Assembly: GCF_031143425.1 (NCBI RefSeq)
Contig: NC_090451.1
Coordinates: 660,824,575-660,888,574, forward strand
Length of the DNA: 64,000 nucleotides
Reading direction: 5' to 3'
Source of the DNA: Pleurodeles waltl
Lineage: Eukaryota; Chordata; Amphibia; Caudata; Salamandridae
Below are positions 1 through 12,020 of the stretch, in pieces. The notes below the pieces were generated by a model. That model saw only the letters and a program-made list of their open reading frames with translations, did not search any database and was not told the origin of the DNA. Position numbers and translations under genes: made by a program. Position 1 is the stretch's first letter, and each line of letters begins with the position of its first letter.

Positions 1-3000
1 TAGTGGTTAGATAAGTTTAATTTGCCAGTAACTACATTCTCTTCAGTAGTGAACCCCTTAAACGCCATTTTGTTCACTTGACTTTGAGTGTGAGGGTCTG
101 TAAACATAACTTTGTTGTTTATAATGTGTTTTGAGATTTATAAGGATATTGTAGCAAGTCATATATAGTGGGTTGTGAGTTGCCTGATTTCATTTTTTGT
201 ACTTATGAAGCTAAAGTGCTGTAATCATGCAATTTTGCTTTTCAGGATTAGCCTATTCCTTCACTGCATCCAAATCTGGATGATGGTGAAGATGTGGTTT
301 TTCAGAGGCCCTAGGGGGTATCTTTGATGTGCATACGCAGACCTTTTGAGATTGCAGAGGTTGTCATTGGTATAAATATGGAATCCTGTTCAGAGCTTCA
401 GAAGAGTTGCAAAGATGTCTTCCCTAATTATTGAATGAACAACACGAAAAAGTATAACCTTATCACAGAAGAGTGTTTAGTGATGAAGAAAACTTTGTGT
501 TGAAACGATTATCAGAATGTTGGAAGTTAGTTCTTGCCTAATCCAACACCATTATCCCTTTGGAAAGTTCTTTGAGGCTACTAAATGTGTTATGATTTGT
601 TATGATTGGTGGTATACCACTTGCATGTTTGATTGACATCTTGGAACTATGGCTAAATTTCCAGACTTCTATAGGATGAATAATAATTGAGCTCAGGAGG
701 TTCTTAGAATTACTTCCTAAATTTTGAACAAATCATTGGAGTTCTAGATACCATTAATTTGTAGGGATAACAGATCTTCTCTTTCTGGCTTTTTGTTGTA
801 GCAAAGTAATAGTTTTTTGATGGAGAATATGGATCTATTTGTGATGGCTAATATTTCTGTGAACTATTTTGTTAATATGTTGTCATTGTTTTCTTTCATA
901 ATTTTTGGGCATGTGTGAGACAGTCCTATTTTTTGGGTTAGGATGACGTGTATTGGCTTTATAAATCACTACTCTATTTTCATCTGCAGGCATTTGATGA
1001 TTTAGAAGTCAATTTGTTTATTGGTTGAAAACATTCTGTGGGTTAGTACTTTTCAGAGCAGGTAATTTGGGCGATAGATGTTGACTTTATTGTGGTGCTG
1101 CTTCACAGTGAAGAAGGCCAACGTTATTTAATAATGGTACTACATCCAATTTAAAACATTAATGATTATAGCTTAATTCTATATGTATTTTTAATTGCAA
1201 ATTGAGAGCGATTCCAACATAATTGTTTTTCTTGGTTTATTTACAGGAGGGAGGTCACACAGATAAACAATTAAAACTATTGGTGGTGGAAAGGACCATA
1301 TTGTACATTTTAAGTATAATTTTCATAATCTACATCTTTTTATGCAGGAGGTTAATGAATTTGTTACCCTAGGTGGAATAGCAGTTAATAATTAACTGTC
1401 CTGTTGTACACTTAATCCCTCTTTCTTAATCTTACTTAAATTACTTAGATTTAACAGAGATGATTACCCCATCCAACCTCACCACTCTCTGTGGCCTAAC
1501 GAAACATGAGGTGGGTCCCCTTGCAAAAGTACATGGAGGAGCCCACTCCGGACTTACTCAGGTGCTCTCAGGCCCGAGTAATGGCCTGAGGGCGTCCCCT
1601 GGAGCTCGCCCCCCCTCGAAAAGAGGGGGTTGCGGGGGCCTTTGTTATGCCACTTTACTCTGTAGTCTTTGCATGGAGGAAGGGTGAGTGCCTGACTACT
1701 TGCTAAGTGACGTTAGCAGAGAATAATCTGCATACCCAGAACTAGTTGATAATTTGGTCCTCTGGACGGGGAGATTTATTAAATCATGTAAATAATGTCA
1801 TTTTGGTCTTATTTTTCATCTTGATGAAATCTTGAAAAGAATGTCCTTTTAGTCGTATTTTAGTCTTGCTATTGAGTGTCACAGAAAGTGACGCGATTGA
1901 ATGATGTGTAAAAGAAATGGCATAGGCGATTCGCATAACTAACTTGTTATAAATTCATTCCTGCTATTCTTCGTTATGCTAATTGGTTCAGATATGGCAC
2001 ATTGATTGCATTTATGTAAATCAATGCATATGTAGCATCCACATGTAAACTTGCTCTGTATATTTTTGAGGAGGGCTTAATTTGTGTGCCAGGGAGCACG
2101 TCTAATCCTAGTTTTCTTTTCCTTGTGCTGTGGAGGGTTTAGCAGCTTCGCTGATGTGCCTTAATGGTTTTTAATATTCCGGAATCAACTACAAACATTC
2201 AGAAGTAATAAATGAAAGTAGTAGCGAAACACTGGTAAAAATGTGCCAATTAGGGCACAAAAGACAACACTGAACAGTCTGTCCTAGAACATATTGCGCA
2301 GGTGCAGGTTAAAGATTACAATCGCCTAAGCTATAAAGCCCTGGACTGTCTGAACTTGTTCGCACCTAATTAGGTCCTGAAAAACTCTTGTATAGCGTTT
2401 ACCAAACTGTGGGTAGTGGGTCGGGAAAGTCCAAACAAGTCATTTCATTCTGTGTTCTATCTGGTCACATTTACCCACGCTTCAAAGACCGATTAAATGC
2501 CAGGCTATGTCTTCTGGCAACTTTTTTCTTTCTCGGACTACAGTTAGAGAGGATTTTTTAAGTGAATTATGTGAGAGTCATGCTCGGAAAGACTGCAGAT
2601 TTAAAAAAAAAAAAAATATTGCAACACGCCAAAATATGAATCGCTGTTAATGAACTGTGTGCTTTCAACAGCTCGAAAGTAAAAATGGAGTACATTTTTT
2701 GTTATTCTGAATTGTGCTGGAAACAGAGAGGAATAAATAAAATTAAGACACTTTTTCTTGGTTAGGCATAAATTGTAAATATTCACAGAACCCAAATTTC
2801 CACACATTATCATTTGAAAGCCATATTGTTTTATCAGTAAAACTGTATGTCTGTGGAAATGTAATTGCCATTTCAATGGAAAATGTGTTGTCTGCAAATG
2901 ACCATGCACTACCACAAAATGCTTTAGTTATTAAAATATTGCCCTGCCTCACTCATGTCCATTAAAGGTAGGTGGGTTATAATAATTGGGTTGTGTTTCT

Positions 3001-3399
3001 AAAAAGTTTGAGAAGCACTACCTAGAAGTAGTTTCAGACCAGCTTTAGACTGCACGAGCACCCGTGACATCATGACAGTTCCTGCTGAAGTGGGGTTTTG
3101 GTCTTCAGTGTTAACAGAAGTGACATCCTAGGCTGAAGCATGCCTTCTTAAAAGGAACAAAAGAAATACATAGTCAATAATACATCTTCGGTGAGAGAAT
3201 AGGTGCATTTATGTATTTTTTTATTAAATACCTATTCTTTGATTCAGCTAATACTCTATTTTACTTATAGGACTATTGAGTTTAAAAATAACTCTACATT
3301 AGTGCTTTGAATCTGGCAGATGTCAGTTACTTTAATGCTTTAATATTTGTTGCCAGAATTATGGGGACCAGACTGACAGGAAGTGGCGTGGCCCTATGC
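1..3399. other. Non-coding, AT-rich DNA
   Basis: I see no gene here. The open frames are short (up to about 104 codons), have no recognisable domain, and lie in AT-rich sequence with homopolymer runs such as the A-run near 2,600. A GC-richer patch at about 1,500-1,640 has no clear identity. The most likely reading is intron or intergenic DNA of a large vertebrate genome. Confidence 0.6.
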
Positions 3400-4130
3400 A
3401 CTGGTCAGTCTGCAGGCAGTTGCAAATTACATTGACAACTTGCCTAGAAATGAAGAGAAATATTTGACAAATATACTAAGCTTGTTCTTCATATAAAGCG
3501 TAATTGTGGTGTACTTTAGTCTCCCTCGGAGAGCCTTTGGACCAAAACAATTCCCACACTGTAGGAATAGTGATGGACCACGTTGCTGTTGTATTGTTAC
3601 TGTGTTGACATATGGAGGACTGCAGTATTGTTGCCATTTATATATATCCCTTCCTACCCCGGACGGGGAACTGAATTGCGCCTGGATGAGTAGCACACTA
3701 CTCATAGATGCCTCGCATAACTTGTTAGTCACGTATGGAAATAGCGTAATTCTTGTTATTCCGTTGTAGAGACATGCAAGGTGACAAGTTTTGGATGGAA
3801 GTTTGTGCATTTAGTGTTCTTCATATGTGGAGGTTGGCTATGTGTACAGGGCAGTTAATCTCAGTGTTGGGAACACTGTCACGGATGTCCTTTCGAGGAG
3901 AGTAGGAAGCTGCTCCTGGGTACCTGCTGTTCTTTGTTAGTCACGTAAAGAGATGAGGATTTTTCATAGTATTCCATATAAGGTCCTGTATTTGAAGCAT
4001 GTTTCTCGTGCACGTTTGAGCCGGCAGTGTTATTTATGTATGGAGGTGGTTCTGTGTGTATCCTTCTGTTAGGAACAGTGATATGGGTGATTTTATTAGT
4101 CAAAGCTGTTATTCTTGTGATTGTCATGCC
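3400..4130. repeat. Degenerate tandem repeat, period about 212 bp
   Basis: Three loosely similar units follow one another. Landmarks recur at matching spacing: TATGGAGG-like at 3,611, 3,824 and 4,039, and GTTAGTCACGTA at 3,724 and 3,936. GGAACA-type motifs follow in the second and third units. The units are strongly diverged. The short open frames here have no recognisable domain and look incidental. Confidence 0.5.
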
Positions 4131-5339
4131 AACCCATTCAAATTCTTCTCACACTGCTATGCATTGCCTTATAATTGCTGCTTTGGAAGAGGTCTTGTAA
4201 ATGATTTTGTAATGTGGTTTAGTTTTAGTGGTGGTGTTGAAACCTACTGCATGCAGAGTATAAAACGGAGGCAGGATGCTGGAGGGCAGGAAGTGTGTGC
4301 AATAGACGCATGCTCTCCATGCGATCTTTTGGGCTGCAGGTGAAGCGCAGAGGTGCACACATCAAGTACATACCAACAGTTCTTCTGTTTACTTTGGAAT
4401 CGGTGGAAACGACACCAGGCCGCTGATTGCTTACTGTGGCCTGGGTATTTATATAAACAGCTCAGTTTTTTGGGCCCGGCTCCTGATGAAGTGCCATTAG
4501 ATCCACATCAGAAGAACAGCCTGGTAGGGTTCTGCAGGTAGGAAAACTCCTGGCGATCCACTGTGGTGCCTGCTTCTCCATACATGTATCCCCCCCCCCA
4601 CTGCTATTTTGTTCAACAGAGGTTACAGAAAGATATGAGGATATTCATTGCTGTTTAGCGCAAATCTTTCTTGTTGTAATCCCTCACTATTATTTCTTGA
4701 TTAGCTTTTAGGAGTGTGTTGATGGCTTCGACCAGTGCTGTCCTCAATTCTTTCAGGATCTCCTGTAGCCCTTTGATTGGGCAGAAGGTTTGGGGAAGGG
4801 TCGATAAACGAGTTCACCCGGTGTGCTATAGAACTCCAGCTGCAGCTCATTGTTAAGTCCCAACAAAGTGAAACCAGTCACACGTTGCTTGTGCTCCCAT
4901 CTAGAGTGGACGTGGCTTAGAAATTTGGGATGAGTGTTCCATTTGAGGCAGGGCCATAACTAAGTTGCGTCTGGGTAAAAGCAGTATACTGGAATACATC
5001 CCACAGTAACTACTAGTGGCTGATATTAATTCAAGCACTCTACCCATCTCCCTTTGTGCACTCTAGTTGCCCTAGAATACCTGGCTTGCTCTATGCTACT
5101 TGCAACTAATTCGGTGCTCTCACTCGGACACAAACATAGGAGACTATGCACCGTGTTTCTCCAAAATATATTTGTAGCCCTTAAGTCGAACATCCATTAT
5201 AGAGAAAAAACCTGTCGTGTTTTCCCAGTCCTGCTTATTTTACAATCACCAGGTATTCCAGAATGCTGCTTTGTTTGGTCACATCACCTAGGGCTTTGGA
5301 GGTGGCCTGTGACATTTAGAGCACGACCCTTTTAAATGA
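4131..5339. other. Non-coding DNA
   Basis: No gene is recognised. The stretch at about 4,722-4,805 resembles 5,402-5,505 and may be one half of an old local duplication. A C-run lies near 4,590. Confidence 0.5.
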
Positions 5340-5850
5340 CGCTGAACTGTTTTTCCATTGCAGAGATGCAGCGATTCCCTTCCCGCCTGCTTCCTTATTT
5401 GATGGCATTGGGTGTAGCGGGATCGTTTGTGCAATGCTGCCTTCGATCCTTTCCGGGTCTCCCAGTAGGCCTGTGATTGGACGGAAGGCGGGGGGGGGGG
5501 TCTGAAAACAAGCCCCCTTTGTGGCTCTCTAAAGTGTTTAGCGTGCTGGAGCTCTTGCTGTTGAGGATATTAAACGTTGTGATGTGTGCTTTTAGCGGGC
5601 CGCAGTGCATGTTAATAATTAATTGCCGCGGACGGCAGGTCACGGAGTGGAGTGGTTCAATGGTGTGATTATCAGAGGGCCTTCAATTCAATCGGACTCG
5701 GATTAGGAGGCTCGGGTTCTCTCCTGAGTGGATCTGAAGGGATTGCAGCTCTTAATCAATGTAAATGAGCTCCCCGAAGGCGGCCCTTTACGGCATTAGC
5801 AAAATAAAAAGGGATTTAATTTTTAACAGGGCGAAAAATTCCTCTTTCTC
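5340..5850. other. Candidate conserved non-coding element
   Basis: This stretch differs from its surroundings. It is more complex and richer in GC, and it holds homeodomain-type AT cores such as TTAATAATTAATT near 5,612, flanked by GC-rich words. It also has GATTATCAGAGGGCC-like and TTAATCAATGTAAATGAG-like words. Deeply conserved developmental enhancers often have this texture. No open frame resembles a protein. The call rests on composition and motif density only; I could not align it to other genomes. Confidence 0.3.
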
Positions 5851-8800
5851 TGCGCTTTCCACTTGGAGAGTCTTGTCAGTGTGCGGCGGGCTCTCTTGAC
5901 TGTGACTGCTAATGGTGCACAGGATGCAAATCCTGTCCTGAGCACGTGCTGTGGGCTTCGGGGGGCTCGAGCTGGCCCTGGACTGACGGGGTTCTCCCGA
6001 GGTGGAAGCGAGGCCGGCTGTAGTTATATGTGGGTGTCGCAGTAGCAACTGTGGCTGGGGGGCCTCCTTCAAGGCCGGCGCAGATGAGCCAGGTGCTTTC
6101 ATGCACCCAACGCAGGAAAACCTGGCAAGGGCACCATATCTGTGAGAAGCTCTCCTCCTACTGTCCTGCTTATGAGTTGTCCATGATCTGATGCAACGTC
6201 TAAGATATAGGCATCGGTGCTTCCCCCACCCTTCTCTATAAATGCCTTTGAAGGCGGCCTCAATTGTTTTATTTTTTTAAGGGTGCATATGATAAAGCAC
6301 CTGGAACCCCAGGGATTGAGGAATGGATGGTCTCTGGTATAAATACTGCAGTGTGGGTGGTGAGGGTTGGAGATACAAGAGACCCGTTGTATCTGAGTAT
6401 TATATGCTTTTCACTAACTAAATCGGGTTTTTTTGTTAGCTTGGATTAGAGCCCATGCTACCATTGCTACACCACGGACAATTGTACTGTGATATAGGTG
6501 CATTAGCTTTGTGAGGGAACCCATTTAAAAGTATCCTATGGTGGAATGTGCTCCACTATAGTTCTGCCAGAGGCACAATTAATGTACATTTTGCAACGAT
6601 TTGGGGTACAAGGCTCAGTGGTGTTGCCAGAGAAGCACTTTGGGGTTCTGCCGAATTGGAATGGCACAAAAAGTTCACGTTTAAACTAGCATGCCCTCAT
6701 GTACAGTCAACCAGTATGGTGGAAGCTCACCCCGAGGGCATCTCTGTTAATCCAGGCAGTTTTGCTATGAAAAGGGAGCTTGGGGAATTAGTTCAGCTTG
6801 CATCCATCAATGTGCCAGGTGAGTCAGACCACACCATATTCAGCTGGTCCTAAAAGATGCCTTCTTAATATGGCGGCCTTCATGTACTGGATTGTGTTTT
6901 TCTTTTTCTGAAGAACTGTCTTTATCTCAAGGACTGAAAAAAAGACGTTTAGCCAACAGAATAAGACATCACGCAAAAAAATGAAACTTCCCTTTTCTGT
7001 TTTTCTGGCATTTAAAAAAAATCTTACTTGCTTCACCTCTGATGAGAAGCTCTCCATTCGTGATGTGCTTTTTTCGTCCACCTGCTGCAACCAAGGTATG
7101 GCCTTGAAAGACACCCACTCCTCCCTGCTCCTCTGCCAACTTGCGGGGAGGCACCAGCTCCAAATTTCTTGTCATCCCTGGGCTTCTCCCTGGAGGCCTC
7201 ATAATAGCTTGATAGCTTCTATTGGGTTCAAGAGTCACCCATGGGAGCTCTGTTGAGTAAATACAGTTTGTTTTTCTTCTGCCAGGCGCTTCCTCCCCAG
7301 AGAACAGGGCTGAGAACACCAAACTTGCTGTCCTTGCATTTTAGATTGGATGCTGCAGTCTCCAGAGAGCCCGCTCACGTCTTACTGCTACAAAACCACC
7401 TCCTCTTGTGTGCCTGTGTCTGTCTCCAAAGATACGTCTGTCTAGATAATGTGATCTGGCTTATCACCTACCTGCAATTAGATCTTAACATGTAAGCAGC
7501 AACTTCTGCTTTAAAGAGACAGGTGGTACCATTAACTGGAGCAGCTGCCATCACCCGTCGCTCCCGCCCCTACTATCCTTTTAAGAGTCAGTCGCTGCCA
7601 CTGCTCAGATGGTGAGAGTTGGCGCACTATCTAGTTTGTGTGATTTGTCAGGCATTCCGAGATGCACTAAGTAAGGGAAATGGTTTCATGATTTCACCCC
7701 TGTACTACTGACCTTTCTTTTCTTGTGAACATAATTTTTTTTTCTATCTTTCGACGTTGCTAGCTGTATTAACAAAAAAAAAAAAAATTCAGATGGGTTT
7801 CTCGGGAAAAAATAAATTTTCTTACACCCAGGAGGTATTTTTGAATAATTCTTCACTTCACTGGACATGTTAAATTGTTTATTTGTTTTTTGTTTTTGTT
7901 TTTTCAGGAAAGATCAGACAGGATGGGTGCCTCTCAGCGAGCCATAGAAACAAACTTTCTTTTGATGTCCTTGGGGGTTATCATATTTTTCAAATTTTTT
8001 CATATCCCAAATGCCCTTAAAAGGAACAATGTATGTGCGATGCGAATAAAAATGCAAACTTCAGATTTGTCCGCCATCACAGAAGGATCGGTGCAAGTTG
8101 CAATACAAGGTTCAATTCCGGACAGGTACCCGCAAGGGATGCTTTCCGTGGCTGCAGCGTGGAGACCATAGGAAGGCCAGAGTGCGTCATCATGTGCTAT
8201 AGCAGCTGTCGTCCCCTGGGCAGACTGTTTTGGTGGCTGACATTGAGGAGCTGTCTCCTCGTGTGATTCACCTATTAGTATCATGCACCTGTGTCCCAGC
8301 TCTGTATCTTATGCATGGAACCCACGCAGTGTGATTGTTACAGCCTCTTGTCTGCGAAGGGTGGTCTATACTGTGAACTTGCCCAGGTATGCTATGAAGG
8401 ATCTCTTCTATAGGATATCGAATATGTAGCTCTAGGAGTAAAGCGTTGGTGGTTTCCCGCCTTCTGGGTTCTCCTTGCTAGTTTTGTGAAGCAGCACCTT
8501 GCTGGCACACAGAAGGAACTAGCAAGTTTCCTTTAACTCCCAGACATGTCGAGAATTGAGGCAGGATTGTAGTAGGGGAGGAAATGAGATAGTTAAAGTC
8601 ATTCTTCTGTGTATATTGATTAATAACACTGCTTCCCTTGTCAGTACCTCACAGGTCTCAACACTTAGATTGGTAGATACGGAAACAGCATTATTATCCT
8701 TATTATTCGGTAGCACTTGGCCGACACAGCTCTCATACAACTAGCTTTTTGGTATATTTTGTGACGCTGAGATAGGAACATTACTACATATATTGGACTT

Positions 8801-11559
8801 TCCATAAAACTGCATTCATTTGTGATTGGAGTGTCATTGTCTGAATACCTCAGATAAAACATCCTCTGGCAGAATTATGGTTTACAAAGATAGCATGCCA
8901 TTATTTTTTGTTCTTCTAATGATAATCCAATAGGGCTTGTTTTTGTAAAAGGATATTTAGGGCACAATATTTCAGCCTAACAACATTTTGGTTTCGAGAG
9001 ACTAGTACCATACCCTATCTGTGTATATTTTAAGTAATAAAAACCCTAAATGCCACTCGAACATTGTAATCCCGACTCCAAAAAATTGCTGCACTGCTCC
9101 TAAAGTAAAAACATTTAAAATTCAAATTGCCCAGCACACCATTCATTTTGGGACTGTACATATGCTCTAGGAATATTTTTTTTAAAACGCACAAAAGACA
9201 AAAAAGCAGAATTGTCTTTTTTGTATGTTTGCTTTGGTGCAGATTACATTGTCCTTTTTAACATGTCCTCATTATGAGACTGAGATCCTGCTGCACCCAA
9301 TCCTTCCACCAATGTTCTGCAAAATATATGTCCGCTTCAGCTAGAAAGAACCTTTTCCAGCTGCTACCCGCACTTGGAATCTATTTTTTCTCCCAGACTC
9401 TCAGCCTTCGAGGGCTTTGGTGTCTAGTCTATAGCTATTTTACAAAAGGTTCAAACAAAATACTACCTTTTGACAACCCCAAATTTAAAGGAACAGTGTT
9501 CACCATTGTAGCGTAAGCATTAAAGTTACCGAAATCTCATGATTGACCTTCTGTTGTGTTATATCCGACAGGTGTCTATGTACAATGCCGGCCATGTTTG
9601 AATCTGTTTCCTATAGGTTCTGCAAGTACAGTTGAAACATTTGACAATGTTTAAGGCGGAATAGCGGCGAAAAAGCAAAACTGAAAATCATCAAACCTTT
9701 TTGACTTAGTAAAGGTCAAGTCAGCTGGTCGGATCAGCCTGTATACTGTGATTAGTGTTCCATATTCTCTTCAGCGGCAACTGAATTCACCACATAGGAC
9801 AACAGAAGATTGTGCAGAGAGCCTGCTGAAGAATTATCTGTACAGTATAAATTGACTCAGTATGGAAGGTAACAATAATATACATGTATGAACTGTGTGC
9901 GTGTGTATATAGGTGTATCTACGTGTGTGTATTTATATATATATTTTCCCAAAATCTTCGTCTTACTTTAAGTGATGGATAACTGCAGAGAAAAAACGAA
10001 AGTCCCAGTCACAATGGCTTGCTAACGCGAGTTTTTAATGGCAATGGCACACAGAAATACTCGATGCATTTCGGAAACTGAATTTCCTTGTTCACGAGCA
10101 ACAAACCTCATGACAGTTTCTGTTTATATTCCACTACTCCAAACTACAATTGACACACAAAAACGGACTACACAGTCTTCTAAACACAGCAGGACCGTAA
10201 ACATTATAGAACAGGTTGCTTCATATTATAATAATTTCAAATACATTACAAAGGTTCAATGTTACTAGCAACAACTGCTATGACAGTTTTATCCCTGTCA
10301 GGGTTCACAATCCAATTAACACTATAGCTGTAAATTCATCCACATAAGAGCAAAACATTGGCGGCCACCTTGAAGTGGCTATCTTACACTAAATGTTAAC
10401 GATGACAACTTAACGCCAATAATTTATTCACCCATAATTGTTATAATCATGCCCAAGTGGCATTGTTGCATTTCTGCCGTTTCTGCAGTTAAGATTTATA
10501 ATTCAGTGCACCGGCAATAACTTTCTTGTCCTGTTAATATCCTTGACTCTCTTCGGCCATGTTGAACTAAATGTTTCAGAAAAATCCTTTAGAATGAATT
10601 CTTCTACTCTCCCATATTGCCATATTCATGCATATTGGTTAGAAAGTTCAAACGTTTTAGAAGATGCTCTAAAAACGGACTTATTTAAAACAACATGGAA
10701 ATTGCTGCAAGAGGTTTCAGTTGTGAGCAACTCAAACATGTTGTACGTAAGTCCACATATCCTCCATTGAGTACCTTTTCCTGTGTTGCTGAATTTTCAT
10801 TAATTGGCTTGTGAGTTATTATGCAAAACCAAAACTTCAGTGTGCATAAGTTACTGCTGTGTATGTCCATAAATGTTCACACACACTTAATTGTTTAAAC
10901 AGTAAAAATTGTTGGCTGCATGCTTGCACAAGACGGCACGCATGTTTTCACACCTGACAATGCTTGTGATCTTTGTGTGTTATGAATACCAGTGTCCCAA
11001 ACATCAGTGGTCCGGAGAGCACAAGTTATGTTGGGTTTACGAAATCGAACATACTCCCCTTTTTGCCATAAAAAACAGAACACTTCAACAAGCCATACGT
11101 AAACAGAAGTGGGTGAACTTTTATAAAAAATCTATAACAATAGTATGCATCAGGTTCTCAACGAAGTAGCCCTCGTGGTGATGTTTGCAAGCCCAATATA
11201 TGGTAAAAAAATAACTCCAAGCCATACAATGCTATGATGTACAGAAACATCTGAATTAGCAAAACAAATCTTTCAAATGAGCCTCAGTCATCCGTTATAA
11301 GAGTTGTAAATCCTTAACAATCAATTACATTTGCCTAAAAAATATAAAGGTTATTAAGTTAGACGTGTTTGGCCCATAGTATAAAACTGTAAAAGACAAG
11401 TTAATCACAAGATAGTTGTTTCCCATCCTCGCTGTAAAAAAACAAAACAAAAAAAAACAACTCGTAAAATCCACACATTCGCGTGCTTTTACAAAAGTCA
11501 CTACAGTGGCACTCAAACTTTAGCTTTAATTGAAAAAAAAATTCCCGAGAAATTCCTAG
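5851..11559. other. Non-coding DNA
   Basis: No gene is recognised. The longest frames (about 117 codons at 6,969-7,322 on -) are low in information and have no domain. Poly-T and poly-A runs lie near 7,740, 7,780 and 7,890. A purine-pyrimidine GT/TA stretch lies at about 9,890-9,945. A B-box-like word near 8,110 has no matching A box. Confidence 0.55.
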
Positions 11560-12020
11560 TATATAATGTTTGTGTCTTCACTGACAACTAGCACGAAGGG
11601 ATGTTATTTATGTGTGCTTACAATTTATATAGTGCAAACCCACCTACAGGGCACCAACGCTCAGAGGGCACATGAAGGAGCAGGAAAGGTGGTGTTTACA
11701 GTAGAGTGGTGCAGGGTTAGAGGGAAACCTACCCATTGGGTGGATACGAGGAGGACCTCCAGGGCACCGGAGCTTTGTACACATGTAGGATTCTGACAAG
11801 TCAGAGGGAACATGGAGGAGCAGGAAGAGTGGTGTTTGCAGTAGAGCAGAGCAAGGTTAGAGTGAGACCTACCCTGTGGGTGGATACGAGGAGGACCTAC
11901 AGGGCACTGAAACTTTATACACATGTAGCACTGATACAGCTCCAAGGGAACACGAAGGACCAGGAAGGGTGATGTGTACAGTACAGTGGAGTGGTGTTGG
12001 AGTGTGAGCCTTATGCATTG
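11560..12020. repeat. Tandem repeat, period about 140 bp, beside a SINE-like tail
   Basis: A unit containing a CTACAGGGCAC start, a CAGAGGGAACATGGAGGAGC-like middle and a GGGTGGATACGAGGAGGACC-like end occurs about two and a half times (starts near 11,645, 11,757 and 11,897). Just before it, TTTATATAGTGC at about 11,625 matches the tail seen in the SINE-bearing repeats at 43-50 kb. The 196-codon frame on the minus strand across this array is a by-product of the repeat. Confidence 0.6.

Noticed and set aside
8090..8140. Possible tRNA or tRNA-like SINE from a GGTTCAATTCC word
   Set aside because: There is no A box at the right distance and no cloverleaf can be drawn.
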